64,000 nucleotides of DNA from the NCBI GenBank assembly GCA_963851325.1, contig CAWKOR010000001.1, positions 620,001 through 684,000 of the forward strand. The letters run 5' to 3'. The notes below the pieces were generated by a model. That model was not told where the DNA came from. It saw nothing but the letters and a program-made list of their open reading frames with translations, and ran no database searches. How positions within the stretch are numbered: the first letter of the stretch is position 1; the number at the start of each line of letters is the position of its first letter. Both the position numbers and the translations under genes were made by a program. Shown here piece by piece: positions 17,608 through 26,039 of the stretch. This DNA comes from DATGKG01 sp963851325. GTDB lineage: Bacteria > Desulfobacterota > Binatia > Binatales > Binataceae.

Positions 17608-18582
17608 ATGAAGCTGCGCCCGCTTGATCCGGGTCGAGCGCGCACCCGCAAGCTCGCCAGCCTGTCGCGACTGGTTCGCCGTGACAATTTCGCATCGGAA
17701 GTCGATGCGGGCGCGAGCTTCCGTGATTTCCTGCAATCGCTTCCCGAAGTCCTGGGTGCTGCGCAACTGCGCGAACTCGCACGCGCCGTCGCCGATGCGC
17801 ATCGGCGCAAGCGGCCGGTCCTGTTGATGAGCGGTGCGCATCCGATCAAGGTGGGGCTGAGCCCGATCATTTGTGGCCTGTTGCGCGACGGAGTTATCAA
17901 CGCCATCGCGACCAACGGCGCCGCCATCATTCACGACTTCGAGCTCGCATATGCCGGCCGTACTTCCGAAGACGTTGGTGCGGGGCTCGCGGAGGGAATC
18001 TTCGGGATGGCCGAGGAGACCGGCGCCTTTCTCAATCGCGCGGCGAAGCTTGCGGCGTCGGAGGGCAAGGGGCTTGGTGAGGTCGTCGGGCGCGAGATCC
18101 TAATCGCGAAGCTGAGGTTTCGCGAGCAGAGTGTTTTCGCCACCGCCTACAGGCTCGAGGCTCCCGCGACGGTGCACGTTGCGCTCGGCGCCGACATCAT
18201 TCACATGCATCCGGATGCGGACGGCGCCGCGATTGGCGCGGCGACCATGGCGGATTTTCACCGCCTCGCGGCTGTGGTCGCGGAACTCTCGCGCGGGGTG
18301 GTGATCAATCTGGGCTCCGCGGTGGTGATGCCGGAGGTGTTTCTCAAGGCGCTCAACCTCGCGCGCAACCTGGGGCGCAAGGTCAGTAACTTCACCGCCG
18401 CGGACATGGATTTCATTCGGCATTATCGGCCGCGCAACAATGTCGTCGAGCGGCCTACCGAGAAAAGTGGACGCGGCATCACACTCACCGGTCATCATGA
18501 GGTGATGTTCCCGCTGCTGGCCGCCGCGGTGCGCGAGGAACTTGCCGGCACGACCTCGCAAACTCGAACCAAGAAGACTTGA
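17608..18582 (+). CDS. Deoxyhypusine synthase-like protein
   Basis: The roughly 325-residue protein resembles the deoxyhypusine synthase fold family. RPVLLMSGAHPIKVGLSPII, then AIATNGAAIIHDFELAYAG, and C-terminal GHHEVMFPLLAAAV line up with the family's NAD-binding and terminal segments. The catalytic SWGK-type lysine motif of true deoxyhypusine synthases is not apparent, and bacteria usually lack eIF5A. It may therefore use another polyamine-like substrate, or none. ATG 17608 follows GGAAG; a GTG at 17545 would add 21 residues of low complexity. The stop overlaps the SAM hydrolase start as TGATG, so the two are translationally coupled. Confidence 0.65.
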   Translation: MKLRPLDPGRARTRKLASLSRLVRRDNFASEVDAGASFRDFLQSLPEVLGAAQLRELARAVADAHRRKRPVLLMSGAHPIKVGLSPIICGLLRDGVINAIATNGAAIIHDFELAYAGRTSEDVGAGLAEGIFGMAEETGAFLNRAAKLAASEGKGLGEVVGREILIAKLRFREQSVFATAYRLEAPATVHVALGADIIHMHPDADGAAIGAATMADFHRLAAVVAELSRGVVINLGSAVVMPEVFLKALNLARNLGRKVSNFTAADMDFIRHYRPRNNVVERPTEKSGRGITLTGHHEVMFPLLAAAVREELAGTTSQTRTKKT

Positions 18583-19427
18583 TGCCCTCGCGATCGCCTC
18601 GCAAGAGAAAGGCGGCGCGCGCCGAGACCGCCCCGATCGCGATTCTCACCGACTTCGGCTATCGCGATCACTATGTCGGCGTCATGAAAGGTGTCATCGA
18701 TGGTATCGCGCCGAATGCGCGCAGCATCGACATTTCCCACGGCATCCCGCCGCAATCGGTGAAGGCCGGCGCGATCGCACTTGCGCAGAGCTGGCGATTC
18801 TTTCCGAAGCACACGGTGTTCCTCGCGGTCGTCGATCCGGGGGTTGGCACTTCGCGGCTGCCAATCGCCATCGAAACTCGCGCCGGCGCGCGATTCATAG
18901 GCCCGGACAACGGAGTTCTGTATCTCGCCGCGAAGGATGCGGGTATCAGCCGTATCGTAGAGCTTCGCGCCCCGAAGTATCGGCTGCGGAACGTCGGCTC
19001 GACATTTCACGGACGCGATATCTTCGCGCCTGCCGCGGCGTGGGTATCGCTTGGGACGCCGATCACTTCGCTGGGTCCGACCCTTCCGCAGATGACGCCG
19101 CTATCGATTGCGAGGGCGGCACGGCACGGCAAGACGCTCAGGGGCGAGGTCATCTATGTCGATGGTTTCGGCAACCTGGTGAGCAACATCGATCGGGCCG
19201 CGATCGACGCCTTGGGCGCTTGCTTTCGCGCCAGTCGGGTTTTGGTTAGGATCGCTACAGGCGCGTCGATGGAAATCGTCCAAGCTTATGGCGACGTGCC
19301 CTCAGGTGTTCCGCTCGCCATTCTCGGCAGTTTCGGATTCCTGGAGATCGCGATTCGAGATGGAAGCGCGGCCTCCCACTTTGGGCTGGGCGAAGGCGCA
19401 CCGGTGACGGTCATCGTGTCTTTGTGA
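18582..19427 (+). CDS. S-adenosyl-L-methionine hydrolase (DUF62/SAM hydroxide adenosyltransferase)
   Basis: The 281-residue protein has the marks of the DUF62 family that converts SAM and water to adenosine and methionine. These are LTDFGYRDHYVGVMKG near the N-terminus, DISHGIPPQSVKAGA, VVDPGVGT, FIGPDNGV, the STFHGRDIFAPAA motif, and the C-terminal VIYVDGFGNLVSNI. It is related to fluorinases, but the family in soil bacteria is generally the hydrolase. A basic N-terminal tail of about 18 residues precedes the domain. It overlaps the DHS-like gene upstream (TGATG) and the site-2 protease downstream (GTGA), so the three form one transcription unit. Their joint function is unknown. Confidence 0.88.
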   Translation: MPSRSPRKRKAARAETAPIAILTDFGYRDHYVGVMKGVIDGIAPNARSIDISHGIPPQSVKAGAIALAQSWRFFPKHTVFLAVVDPGVGTSRLPIAIETRAGARFIGPDNGVLYLAAKDAGISRIVELRAPKYRLRNVGSTFHGRDIFAPAAAWVSLGTPITSLGPTLPQMTPLSIARAARHGKTLRGEVIYVDGFGNLVSNIDRAAIDALGACFRASRVLVRIATGASMEIVQAYGDVPSGVPLAILGSFGFLEIAIRDGSAASHFGLGEGAPVTVIVSL

Positions 19428-20530
19428 GTACAGAGAGTTCAGAAAAAAAAGAGCCGCTGCACGAATACGTCGCTCGCGTCGGCGGGTCGCCGGTTCTAAG
19501 TGACATTCCGCGGTACCCGCAGTCCGCAGCCACGACGGTGCGGCGCGCGCCCGGCGGGATTCCGTTTATCAACACCGCGCTGTTCCTGCTCACCTTCCTG
19601 ACCACCACCATGGCGGGAGCGGAGGTGGCTGGCGCCGATCTGTCGATCTGGCGGCCGTTCAGCAGCGGGCTGCAGTTGTATGCGGGTCTGCCATTTTCGA
19701 TTTCCCTGATGGCGATCCTGCTGGCCCACGAGATGGGGCATTATGTGACCTCGCGCCGCAATCGGGTCGACTGTACTCCGCCCTATTTTATCCCGGCGCC
19801 CTTCCCCTCGATTTTCATCATCGGGACCTTCGGCGCCTTCATCAGGATGAAGTCGATGCCGCGGTCGCGACGGGTGCTGTTTGATATCGGCGCGGCTGGT
19901 CCATGGGCTGGAGTTATCGTCACCATTCCGATCCTCATAGTCGGGCTGGCGTTGTCGACAGTCGGGCCGCTGGCGCAATCCGCGGGCGGCCTCGAGCTCG
20001 GCAACTCGATCCTGTTTCATCAAATCGCCAAGTGGATTCTACACGTGGATCCCGACACGGTCAGCGTGAACCTTCATGCGATGGCGTTCGCCGGATGGAT
20101 CGGACTGTTCGTTACCACGCTCAATCTTTTGCCGGCCAGCCAGCTTGATGGCGGCCACGTGATCTATGCGTTGTTCGGGCGGCGCCATCGAATCATTTCA
20201 CGCCTGGTAGTTCTCGGATGTGTTCTGATGGTGGTGATTCCCTACTTCCTGGGAATGAGGTTCTGGTACGGATGGCTGTTTTGGGCAGTGCTGCTGTTCC
20301 TTTTTGGCCTCGGGCATCCGGTCACTGCCGACGTTGACACTCCGCTGGATCCGATGCGGCGCTTCGCAGCGTGGGCGACAATCGCGCTGTTCATCGTCAC
20401 CTTCAGTCCGGTACCGGTGTCGATTACTGCCCCGTCCGCACCCGAACAGCAGGAAGAACAACTTTACAGCGTGAAGCATGAAGTCCCGCCGCATGCGGCG
20501 GCCGCGGATTTTGCAACCACCCGCCTGTAA
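19424..20530 (+). CDS. Site-2 protease family membrane metalloprotease (M50)
   Basis: The 368-residue membrane protein has the zinc-binding HEMGH motif in LAHEMGHYVTSRR and the third ligand in NLLPASQLDGGHVIYA. These are the hallmarks of M50 intramembrane proteases. About seven hydrophobic segments follow a roughly 50-residue soluble N-terminus; the C-terminus is soluble. It has no PDZ domain, unlike RseP, and resembles the plant EGY-type and related bacterial members. Such enzymes cleave membrane-bound regulators. The GTG start overlaps the SAM hydrolase stop by four bases. A dCMP deaminase gene starts five bases downstream. Confidence 0.9.
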   Translation: MSTESSEKKEPLHEYVARVGGSPVLSDIPRYPQSAATTVRRAPGGIPFINTALFLLTFLTTTMAGAEVAGADLSIWRPFSSGLQLYAGLPFSISLMAILLAHEMGHYVTSRRNRVDCTPPYFIPAPFPSIFIIGTFGAFIRMKSMPRSRRVLFDIGAAGPWAGVIVTIPILIVGLALSTVGPLAQSAGGLELGNSILFHQIAKWILHVDPDTVSVNLHAMAFAGWIGLFVTTLNLLPASQLDGGHVIYALFGRRHRIISRLVVLGCVLMVVIPYFLGMRFWYGWLFWAVLLFLFGLGHPVTADVDTPLDPMRRFAAWATIALFIVTFSPVPVSITAPSAPEQQEEQLYSVKHEVPPHAAAADFATTRL

Positions 20531-20535
20531 CGAAA

Positions 20536-21021
20536 ATGCCCGACGACAATCGCGATCGCCGACCAAGCTGGGACCAATATTTCATGACCATCACGCAGCA
20601 GGTGGCGGAACGTTCGACCTGCCTGCGCGCGAAGGTCGGCGCGGTGATCGTGCGCGATCGCAGCATCCTCGCCACCGGTTACAACGGCGCGCCGGCGGGC
20701 CTGCCGCACTGCCTCGATGTCGGATGTCTCATTTACGAATCGAAAAATCCCGATGGCGAGATCGAGCTGAACTGCTATCGCACGATTCACGCGGAGATCA
20801 ACGCGATCACCCAGGCGGCGCGCAACGGCGCTCCGATTCGCGACGCCGATATTTACGTGACGCATACGCCATGCATCCAGTGCATGAAGGTGCTGATCAA
20901 CACCGGCATCAAAACGGTCTTCTATGGAAAGCCCTACAAGCTCCACACTATTGCCGAGCTGCTCTCACACGCGCGTGTGAAGCTGGTCGAAGTGCCACCG
21001 GTGCCCAATGTCCCAGCATGA
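20536..21021 (+). CDS. dCMP/cytidine deaminase family protein
   Basis: The 161-residue protein has the zinc and catalytic motifs of deoxycytidylate deaminases: HAE in TIHAEINAITQAAR and PCIQC in VTHTPCIQCMKVLI. The N-terminus has RSTCLRAKVGAVIVRDRSIL and NGAPAGLPHC as in ComEB-type enzymes. The reaction converts dCMP to dUMP for thymidylate supply. It lies five bases after the protease gene and overlaps the HIT gene by 14 bases, a nucleotide-metabolism pairing. Length is normal for the family. Confidence 0.92.
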   Translation: MPDDNRDRRPSWDQYFMTITQQVAERSTCLRAKVGAVIVRDRSILATGYNGAPAGLPHCLDVGCLIYESKNPDGEIELNCYRTIHAEINAITQAARNGAPIRDADIYVTHTPCIQCMKVLINTGIKTVFYGKPYKLHTIAELLSHARVKLVEVPPVPNVPA

Positions 21022-21490
21022 ACCGAAATGTGGAATCTGCGCGGGTATAGAAACGATCCGTGCCGGCAAGGCTCCCAACCTGATCGCCGAGCTCGACAAT
21101 TCGTACGTGGTGCTGGGCGATGCGCAGTTCTACCGCGGCTATTGCATCCTGTTGGCCAGGCATCACGCGCATGAGCTGTTTCAGCTTCCGCGCGACGAAG
21201 CGCTCGGGCTATTCGACGAAGTTCGCGCGGTGGCGGAAGCGATCTTCAATGTTGTGAAGCCGCTCAAGCTCAACTACGAATGCCTCGGGAACCTCGAGCC
21301 GCACGTTCACTGGCATATCTTCCCGCGCTACCAGAGCGAGGAGGAGAAACTGCGCCGCGGACCAATATGGGAACGTCCTGTCGCGGAGCGCGCACTGCCC
21401 CTCGAAGAGCACGATCAGCGCGCGCTGATGGCGTCGCTGCGCGCCGAAATCGTCAAGCTGATTCCGACCGCGCGGGTCCCGCTCGACTGA
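21008..21490 (+). CDS. HIT-family nucleotide hydrolase/transferase
   Basis: The 160-residue protein carries the histidine triad H-x-H-x-H in LEPHVHWHIFPRY, with the central histidine as nucleophile. Two N-terminal cysteines (CGICAG) are in a position that often binds zinc in this subgroup. HIT proteins cleave dinucleoside polyphosphates or nucleoside phosphoramidates. The start overlaps the dCMP deaminase stop by 14 bases, so the pair are co-translated. The substrate cannot be specified. Confidence 0.9.
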   Translation: MSQHEPKCGICAGIETIRAGKAPNLIAELDNSYVVLGDAQFYRGYCILLARHHAHELFQLPRDEALGLFDEVRAVAEAIFNVVKPLKLNYECLGNLEPHVHWHIFPRYQSEEEKLRRGPIWERPVAERALPLEEHDQRALMASLRAEIVKLIPTARVPLD

Positions 21491-21497
21491 CGACCGA

Positions 21498-21791
21498 ATG
21501 CGCATCTCCTCCTCTCGAATCATCGTCGCAGTCGCGGCGCTCCTCTTCGTCACGATCGGGGGATGCCAGCAGCCGCTACCTGAGAAGGACAGCAGCGCTG
21601 CCCAGCTCTACGTACGTCAATGCGGTCAATGTCACTCGCCCTACAACCCGCGTGCGATGACGGCGGCGATGTGGGAAATTCAGGTGCCCAAGATGGAAGA
21701 GAAGATGCGCCAGGCGCGTCTGCCGGCGCTTGCGCCGGAGCAGGAAAAAGCCATCCTCGACTACCTCGCGCGCAACGCCGGGCAGCAGTAG
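21498..21791 (+). CDS. Small c-type cytochrome lipoprotein
   Basis: The 97-residue precursor has a signal peptide (SSRIIVAVAALLFVTIGGC) ending in a lipobox-like IGGC, so it is probably lipidated at C23. One heme-attachment motif CGQCH follows. A methionine in the AMWEIQVPKMEEKM region could be the distal ligand. It is therefore a periplasmic or membrane-anchored monoheme cytochrome c with a very small domain. It starts seven bases after the HIT gene and closes this operon. The redox partner is not visible. Confidence 0.85.
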   Translation: MRISSSRIIVAVAALLFVTIGGCQQPLPEKDSSAAQLYVRQCGQCHSPYNPRAMTAAMWEIQVPKMEEKMRQARLPALAPEQEKAILDYLARNAGQQ

Positions 21792-21853
21792 CGAGACACA
21801 TCGCAAGCCTTTCTCGCAACGGCGATTTACGCTAACCCTCTAGCGTAATCCAC

Positions 21854-22486
21854 ATGCCGCAAAGCGCTAAAAGCCAAACCACCGATCCGCTGACGATCAA
21901 GTTTTACTACGATTTCAAAAGTCCCTTCACTTTTCTCGCTTTCGATCCCGCAGTCGATCTGGAACGGACTCATCGCGTGCGGCTGCGCTTTCTCCCGCAC
22001 CTGTTCGACTTCGACGCCTATGGCGGGGCGCTCGAAACGCGCCACGAGCGCGACTGGCGCAAAGTCCGTTACCTTTACCGCGATGTGCGCCGCTTCGCGA
22101 GCGAACGCGGCATCATCATTCGCGGACCGCAGAAACTGTTCGATTCACGCCTCGCGCTGATGAGCGGGATGTTCGCCGATCGTCACGGCAAGTTCCGCGA
22201 GTATGCGCGGCCAGTGTGGGAGCTGTTCTTCCGCCGTGAGCTGGATATCGAGCAGTTCGAGCAACTCGCGCCGCTCATCGAAAAAGTCGGCCTGACGCGC
22301 GAAGCATTCCAGCGCTATTGCGAGACCGATGGACCGCGCGAGCTGGCGGAGGCACTGGCCGAGGGCGAGCGCGACAAGGTGTTCGGCGTCCCGACCTTGA
22401 TGGTCGAGGGCGAACCATTTTGGGGTAACGATCGCGTCGAGTGGGTAATCAAGAAGCTGGACGCGATGGGACTGCGGCGCAAATAA
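21854..22486 (+). CDS. 2-hydroxychromene-2-carboxylate isomerase/DsbA-like thioredoxin-fold protein
   Basis: The 210-residue protein has the GST-kappa/HCCA-isomerase layout. The active-site serine region is FYYDFKSPFTFLAF, an inserted helical domain occupies about residues 70-160, and the C-terminal GVPTLMVEGEPFWGNDRVEW segment contains the cis-proline and the typical FWGNDR. HCCA isomerases use glutathione in aromatic (naphthalene-type) catabolism; the family also includes DsbA-like oxidoreductases, but no CxxC is present here. A MAPEG protein, also glutathione-linked, follows 40 bases downstream. The substrate is not known. Confidence 0.85.
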   Translation: MPQSAKSQTTDPLTIKFYYDFKSPFTFLAFDPAVDLERTHRVRLRFLPHLFDFDAYGGALETRHERDWRKVRYLYRDVRRFASERGIIIRGPQKLFDSRLALMSGMFADRHGKFREYARPVWELFFRRELDIEQFEQLAPLIEKVGLTREAFQRYCETDGPRELAEALAEGERDKVFGVPTLMVEGEPFWGNDRVEWVIKKLDAMGLRRK

Positions 22487-22526
22487 CGATCCAACAACCT
22501 GAATTGGCTGGGGAGGGAAGACTGCG

Positions 22527-22955
22527 ATGATGAGACTCTACGCTCTGATGGCAATCATTCTGTCGCTCAAAATGTCGGCGATCGCAATCGTACAAGGTCG
22601 CGCGCGCACCGCGGCGAAAAAGTTCGCCAATCCCGAGGACGCCAAAATGTTCGGCGCCGAAGTCGTCCCCCAGGAAGTCCCCGCCGTGCAGCGCGCGGCG
22701 AATGCGTGGCGCAACGACCTGGAGAACATTCCGATGTTCCTGATCCTCGCGCTGGTGTACGCGATCGCCGGTCTCTCCCCTACCCTGTTCATCGTCTACT
22801 GCACCATCTTCACCCTCGCGCGCATTCTGCACACGATTTTCTACCTCAACGCGATTCAGCCATGGCGCACGATCTCTTTCACCGTCGGCGCGCTGGCGAT
22901 GTTCGCTTTGATCATCCATCTTTTTGTAGGATTCGTAATCGTAGGAGGAGACTGA
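22527..22955 (+). CDS. MAPEG-family membrane protein (microsomal glutathione S-transferase-like)
   Basis: The 142-residue protein has four hydrophobic segments and the MAPEG signature region (VQRAANAWRNDLENIPMFLI followed by LAL, then ILHTIFYLNAIQPWR). Family members conjugate or reduce lipophilic electrophiles with glutathione at the membrane. The ATG follows GGGGAGGGA. The stop overlaps the start of the thioesterase-like gene as TGATG. Together with the HCCA-isomerase-like gene upstream, it suggests glutathione-linked processing of a hydrophobic substrate. Confidence 0.88.
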   Translation: MMRLYALMAIILSLKMSAIAIVQGRARTAAKKFANPEDAKMFGAEVVPQEVPAVQRAANAWRNDLENIPMFLILALVYAIAGLSPTLFIVYCTIFTLARILHTIFYLNAIQPWRTISFTVGALAMFALIIHLFVGFVIVGGD

Positions 22956-23353
22956 TGCGTCCGGTCCCGGTTGGCGCCAAGGGAACTAACTCGATCACGG
23001 TCGGTGAAGACCACCTCGCCAGCAAGCTCGACCCGTCGCTTGCGCGAGTGATGTCGACGCCAACCATGATCGGCATGATGGAAATGGCGGCGATCGATGC
23101 GATTCGTTCCTACTACGAAGCCGGCGAAACCTCCGTCGGCGCGGGCATCGAAGCGGTGCATACTGCCGCGACGCCTCCCGGCCATAAGGTGCGCGCCGAG
23201 GCCGAAGTGACCAGGGTCGAAGGGCGGCGCCTCGAGTTCAAAGTTCGCGCGTTCGACGAGGTCGAAGAGATCGGATCGGGCATTCACAAACGCGCCGTCA
23301 TCGACGCCGCAAAATTCAACGAGCGCCTCAAGGCAAAGATCAAAGCTCCATGA
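22955..23353 (+). CDS. FlK-like acyl-CoA thioesterase, hotdog fold
   Basis: The 132-residue hotdog protein matches the fluoroacetyl-CoA-thioesterase (FlK)-type family. Visible features are STPTMIGMMEMAAIDAI with the catalytic-region Thr/Glu, ETSVGAGIEAVHTAATPPG with the conserved His, and GSGIHKRAVID. Most homologues act on other short acyl-CoAs. The ATG overlaps the MAPEG stop, and its own stop overlaps the MaoC start (ATGA), so the three genes are tightly coupled. A housekeeping role in clearing a toxic acyl-CoA is plausible. Confidence 0.85.
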   Translation: MRPVPVGAKGTNSITVGEDHLASKLDPSLARVMSTPTMIGMMEMAAIDAIRSYYEAGETSVGAGIEAVHTAATPPGHKVRAEAEVTRVEGRRLEFKVRAFDEVEEIGSGIHKRAVIDAAKFNERLKAKIKAP

Positions 23354-24228
23354 AAACCATCTTCGAAAGCGACGAGCGTTACGTCGGCCGCGACTACGGC
23401 ACCTTCGAATATCCGATCACGCCCGAGCTGATCGCGACCTATGTCGCAGGCACCGGCGACGATCACCCATGGTATCGAGGCGACTCGCCACTGGGCGGCC
23501 CGGTCGCACCCGCGTTGTTGCTTCATTCGGCGGTATACCGGGACACGGTGTGGTACCTGCCGAAGATCTACGGCAACCTGCACGCGCGCCAGGAATGGGA
23601 GAACTTCGCGCCAGTAATGGTCGGCGATACGCTGCGCGCGCATCGTGTGATCGTCGAGCGCTACCTGAAGCGCGATCGCGAGTACGTGGTATGCGAGGTC
23701 ATCGTCACCAACTCGGCGGGCCTGATGGTATCGCGCAGCCGAACCCATCAAAGCTTTCTCCTCGAAACAAAACCAACTGAAGGATTTGCCGTCGACAAGA
23801 CGCGCGAGAAGGATCCCGGCCGCAGCTTCAAAATCGGCGAGCGCGGCGGTGAGGCATTCGAGGCGCCGGCGCGCACCCTCACCGAGGCGATGTGCTACGC
23901 GTTTTCGGGCCCCGCGCGCAACTACCATAACGATCGCGCCAAGGCGATCGAGCTCGGCTTTCCGGAAATCGTCGTGCAGGGGATGCTGTCGGTCTGCCTC
24001 ATCTCCGAGATGATGACGCGCCGCTTCGGCCTCGGATGGTACTACGGCGGCAAGATGGACCTGCGCCTGGTCAACGTGGTGTGGGGCAACGATGTGACCG
24101 GTGCGCGCGGCTCGATCATCGGGCGTCACGCCGAAGGGAAGCGCACGCGGGCCGAGGCGGAGGTCTGGTGCGACAAGTCCGACGGGGTCAAGACCATCGT
24201 CGGCAGCGCGAGCGTATTGGAACTATAA
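23350..24228 (+). CDS. Double-hotdog MaoC-like dehydratase domain protein
   Basis: This 292-residue protein contains two hotdog halves. The N-terminal half (about residues 10-140) has a FAS1-type dehydratase pattern, including PVAPALLLHSAVYRDTVWYL and WENFAPVMVGDTLRAHRVIV. The C-terminal half has ARNYHNDRAKAIELGFPEIV and VQGMLSVCLI, the MaoC D/N-x4-H-like catalytic region. Such proteins hydrate or dehydrate 2-enoyl-CoA or related esters. It is the last gene of the coupled MAPEG-FlK-MaoC unit. A roughly 270-base repeat-bearing gap follows. Confidence 0.85.
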   Translation: MKTIFESDERYVGRDYGTFEYPITPELIATYVAGTGDDHPWYRGDSPLGGPVAPALLLHSAVYRDTVWYLPKIYGNLHARQEWENFAPVMVGDTLRAHRVIVERYLKRDREYVVCEVIVTNSAGLMVSRSRTHQSFLLETKPTEGFAVDKTREKDPGRSFKIGERGGEAFEAPARTLTEAMCYAFSGPARNYHNDRAKAIELGFPEIVVQGMLSVCLISEMMTRRFGLGWYYGGKMDLRLVNVVWGNDVTGARGSIIGRHAEGKRTRAEAEVWCDKSDGVKTIVGSASVLEL

Positions 24229-24310
24229 CACGTTTAACTTCGCGTAGACGTGCTAATTGCTTGATAGTGTACGCCGAACACAAAACAGCCTTTAATTTGC
24301 TCGATTTAAT

Positions 24311-24497
24311 GGCTTTGTTTTTGCGCTTTTCGTGATCGCTCGATCGCGCTCCTCATCCGGCCAAGTGGCTTTGTTTTCGTACTTTTCAGCAGGATGTTTG
24401 CGCCTGAAAGGTGCCTCTATACGGCTCATTTCAATGATCTGATTTTCGAAGATCCAGCATTCGTAAGGCTTATTTGGCTTCGTTTGGTAATTTTCGC
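24311..24497. repeat. Dispersed GTGGCTTTGTTTTCG repeat copies
   Basis: Three copies of a degenerate motif lie in the gap after the MaoC-like gene: GGCTTTGTTTTTGCGCTTTT (24311-24330), GTGGCTTTGTTTTCGTACTT (from 24365) and TTTGGCTTCGTTTGGTAATT (from 24473). The same motif occurs in reverse orientation in the island at 56.1-56.5 kb; AAGTGCGAAAACAAAGCCAC at 56231-56250 is a close match. The gap holds no gene. Confidence 0.6.
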
Positions 24498-24498
24498 G

Positions 24499-25818
24499 CT
24501 ACCCCGCCGTCAGCGCCTCGATGTCCGACACCTTCTTCGGCGTCGCATGCGTGATGACCTCGTGCCCTTCGGTCGTCAGCAGCACATCGTCCTCGATGCG
24601 GATGCCGATTCCGCGCAAATGCTGGGGCGCATCTTCGTCGTCAGGCGCGATGTAGAGTCCGGGCTCCACGGTCAGCACCATCCCCGGTTCCAGCAGGCGC
24701 GATTGCATCCCCTGCCGATATAGTCCGACGTCGTGCACATCCATCCCAAGCCAGTGACTGGTCTTATGCATGTAGTAACGGCGATACGATCCGCTCGAAA
24801 TGATCTCCTCGGTCGACCCGCGCAGCAACCCCAGATCGCGCATTCCGTCGACCAGGATTCGCGTCGCCGCGTCATTGGGATCATCGACGCGAACTCCGGG
24901 CTTGATCATCTCGATCGCTTTCATCTGCGAGGCGAGGACCAGCTCGTACACCGTTTTTTGCAGCTCGGTGAATTTCGCACCGATGGGAAAGGTCCGGGTG
25001 ACATCCGAGGCGTAGAACTTGTACTCGCATCCGGCATCGATTAGCAGGAGTTCGCCGGTCTGCATCTGGCGATCATTGGTGATGTAGTGCAGGACCGCGG
25101 CATTGCCGGCTGACGCGACGATGGAAGGATAGCTGGGTCCGGCCGCGCCGTTTTTGCGGAAGGTAAAATCGATCAGCGCCTCGACCTCCCATTCCATCAT
25201 GCCACCGCGCGCCTCGCGCATCGCGCGCTCATGCGCCAAGGCGGAGATGGCCGCCCCGCGACGCATCAGATCGATCTCATACGGTTCCTTGTGCAGGCGC
25301 GCTTCATGAATGATCTCGCGCGGATCGAACATCGCCCACGCACCGGAGCCGGTTCGCTGCCGCATCGCCATCGTCTGGCGATACATCCGCAGCATCCGCT
25401 CGTTCATCTTTTCGTTGCGCCCCAGCGGATAGTAGAGCCGCTCCGCCTTGTCGAGAAAGCGTGGAATCACGCGCTCCAGCTCGTCGATCACGTAGGCCTT
25501 GTCGGCCCCGTACTCCATCATCGCGCCCTCGACCCCGGCGCGCCGTCCGGTCCAGGTCTCGCGCTCCTTGTCGCGCGGCGGCACGAACATGACGAATTCG
25601 CCATCCCGATGGCCAGGCGCGAAGATCGCGACCGATTCGGGCTCGACGAATCCCGTCAGGTAGTAGAAATCGCTGTCCTGCCGATAGACGAAGTCAACAT
25701 CGTTGGAGCGAACCGACACCGGGGCGCTGGGAAGAATCGCGACCGCGCCTTCGCCAATCGAGCGCAGTAAGTGCTCGCGTCGCTTGCGGAATATTTCGAG
25801 GTTGCCGTTTAGGCCCAT
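24499..25818 (-). CDS. pepP: Xaa-Pro aminopeptidase (M24B)
   Basis: The 439-residue protein has an N-terminal aminopeptidase P domain (FRKRREHLLRSIGEGAVAIL, DFYYLTGF) and a C-terminal pita-bread catalytic domain. The five metal ligands are visible: D in LLIDAGCEYKFYASDVTRTF (two aspartates), H in SHWLGMDVHDVG, E in VLTVEPGLYI and E in GIRIEDDVLLT. The enzyme removes N-terminal residues that precede proline and needs two manganese ions. Length matches E. coli PepP (about 440). It is convergent with the MaoC-like gene and stands alone. Confidence 0.93.
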   Translation of the reverse strand: MGLNGNLEIFRKRREHLLRSIGEGAVAILPSAPVSVRSNDVDFVYRQDSDFYYLTGFVEPESVAIFAPGHRDGEFVMFVPPRDKERETWTGRRAGVEGAMMEYGADKAYVIDELERVIPRFLDKAERLYYPLGRNEKMNERMLRMYRQTMAMRQRTGSGAWAMFDPREIIHEARLHKEPYEIDLMRRGAAISALAHERAMREARGGMMEWEVEALIDFTFRKNGAAGPSYPSIVASAGNAAVLHYITNDRQMQTGELLLIDAGCEYKFYASDVTRTFPIGAKFTELQKTVYELVLASQMKAIEMIKPGVRVDDPNDAATRILVDGMRDLGLLRGSTEEIISSGSYRRYYMHKTSHWLGMDVHDVGLYRQGMQSRLLEPGMVLTVEPGLYIAPDDEDAPQHLRGIGIRIEDDVLLTTEGHEVITHATPKKVSDIEALTAG

Positions 25819-25904
25819 TTGACCTAACCCCCGGCCCCTTCCCTTGAAGGAAGGGGGACCCTGTCAAGTTTACCGAGGATATTGCTCTCGCGCATCCCCT
25901 CTTC

Positions 25905-26001
25905 GTAGGGGTCGTTCGCGAACGACCCGCAGCGATGTGCCCATCGCGGAAATTTTTGCGACCGCCAATATCGTTGCGGGCGATTCGCGAATCGCCCCTA
26001 C
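25905..26001. repeat. MITE-like inverted pair of TTCGCGAA palindromes
   Basis: Two 32-base arms, each itself a palindrome, face each other. The left arm (25905-25936) contains GGGTCGTTCGCGAACGACCC and ends GCAGCGAT. The right arm (25970-26001) starts ATCGTTGCGGG and contains GGGCGATTCGCGAATCGCCC. About 33 bases separate them. The pattern GTAGGGG...CGAT is shared with the unit at 28.2 kb apart from its outer tail. No gene lies in this 221-base gap. Confidence 0.7.
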
Positions 26002-26039
26002 GGGGATCGGTCCCGCAACGCGTACTCTCTCGCGGCGGA

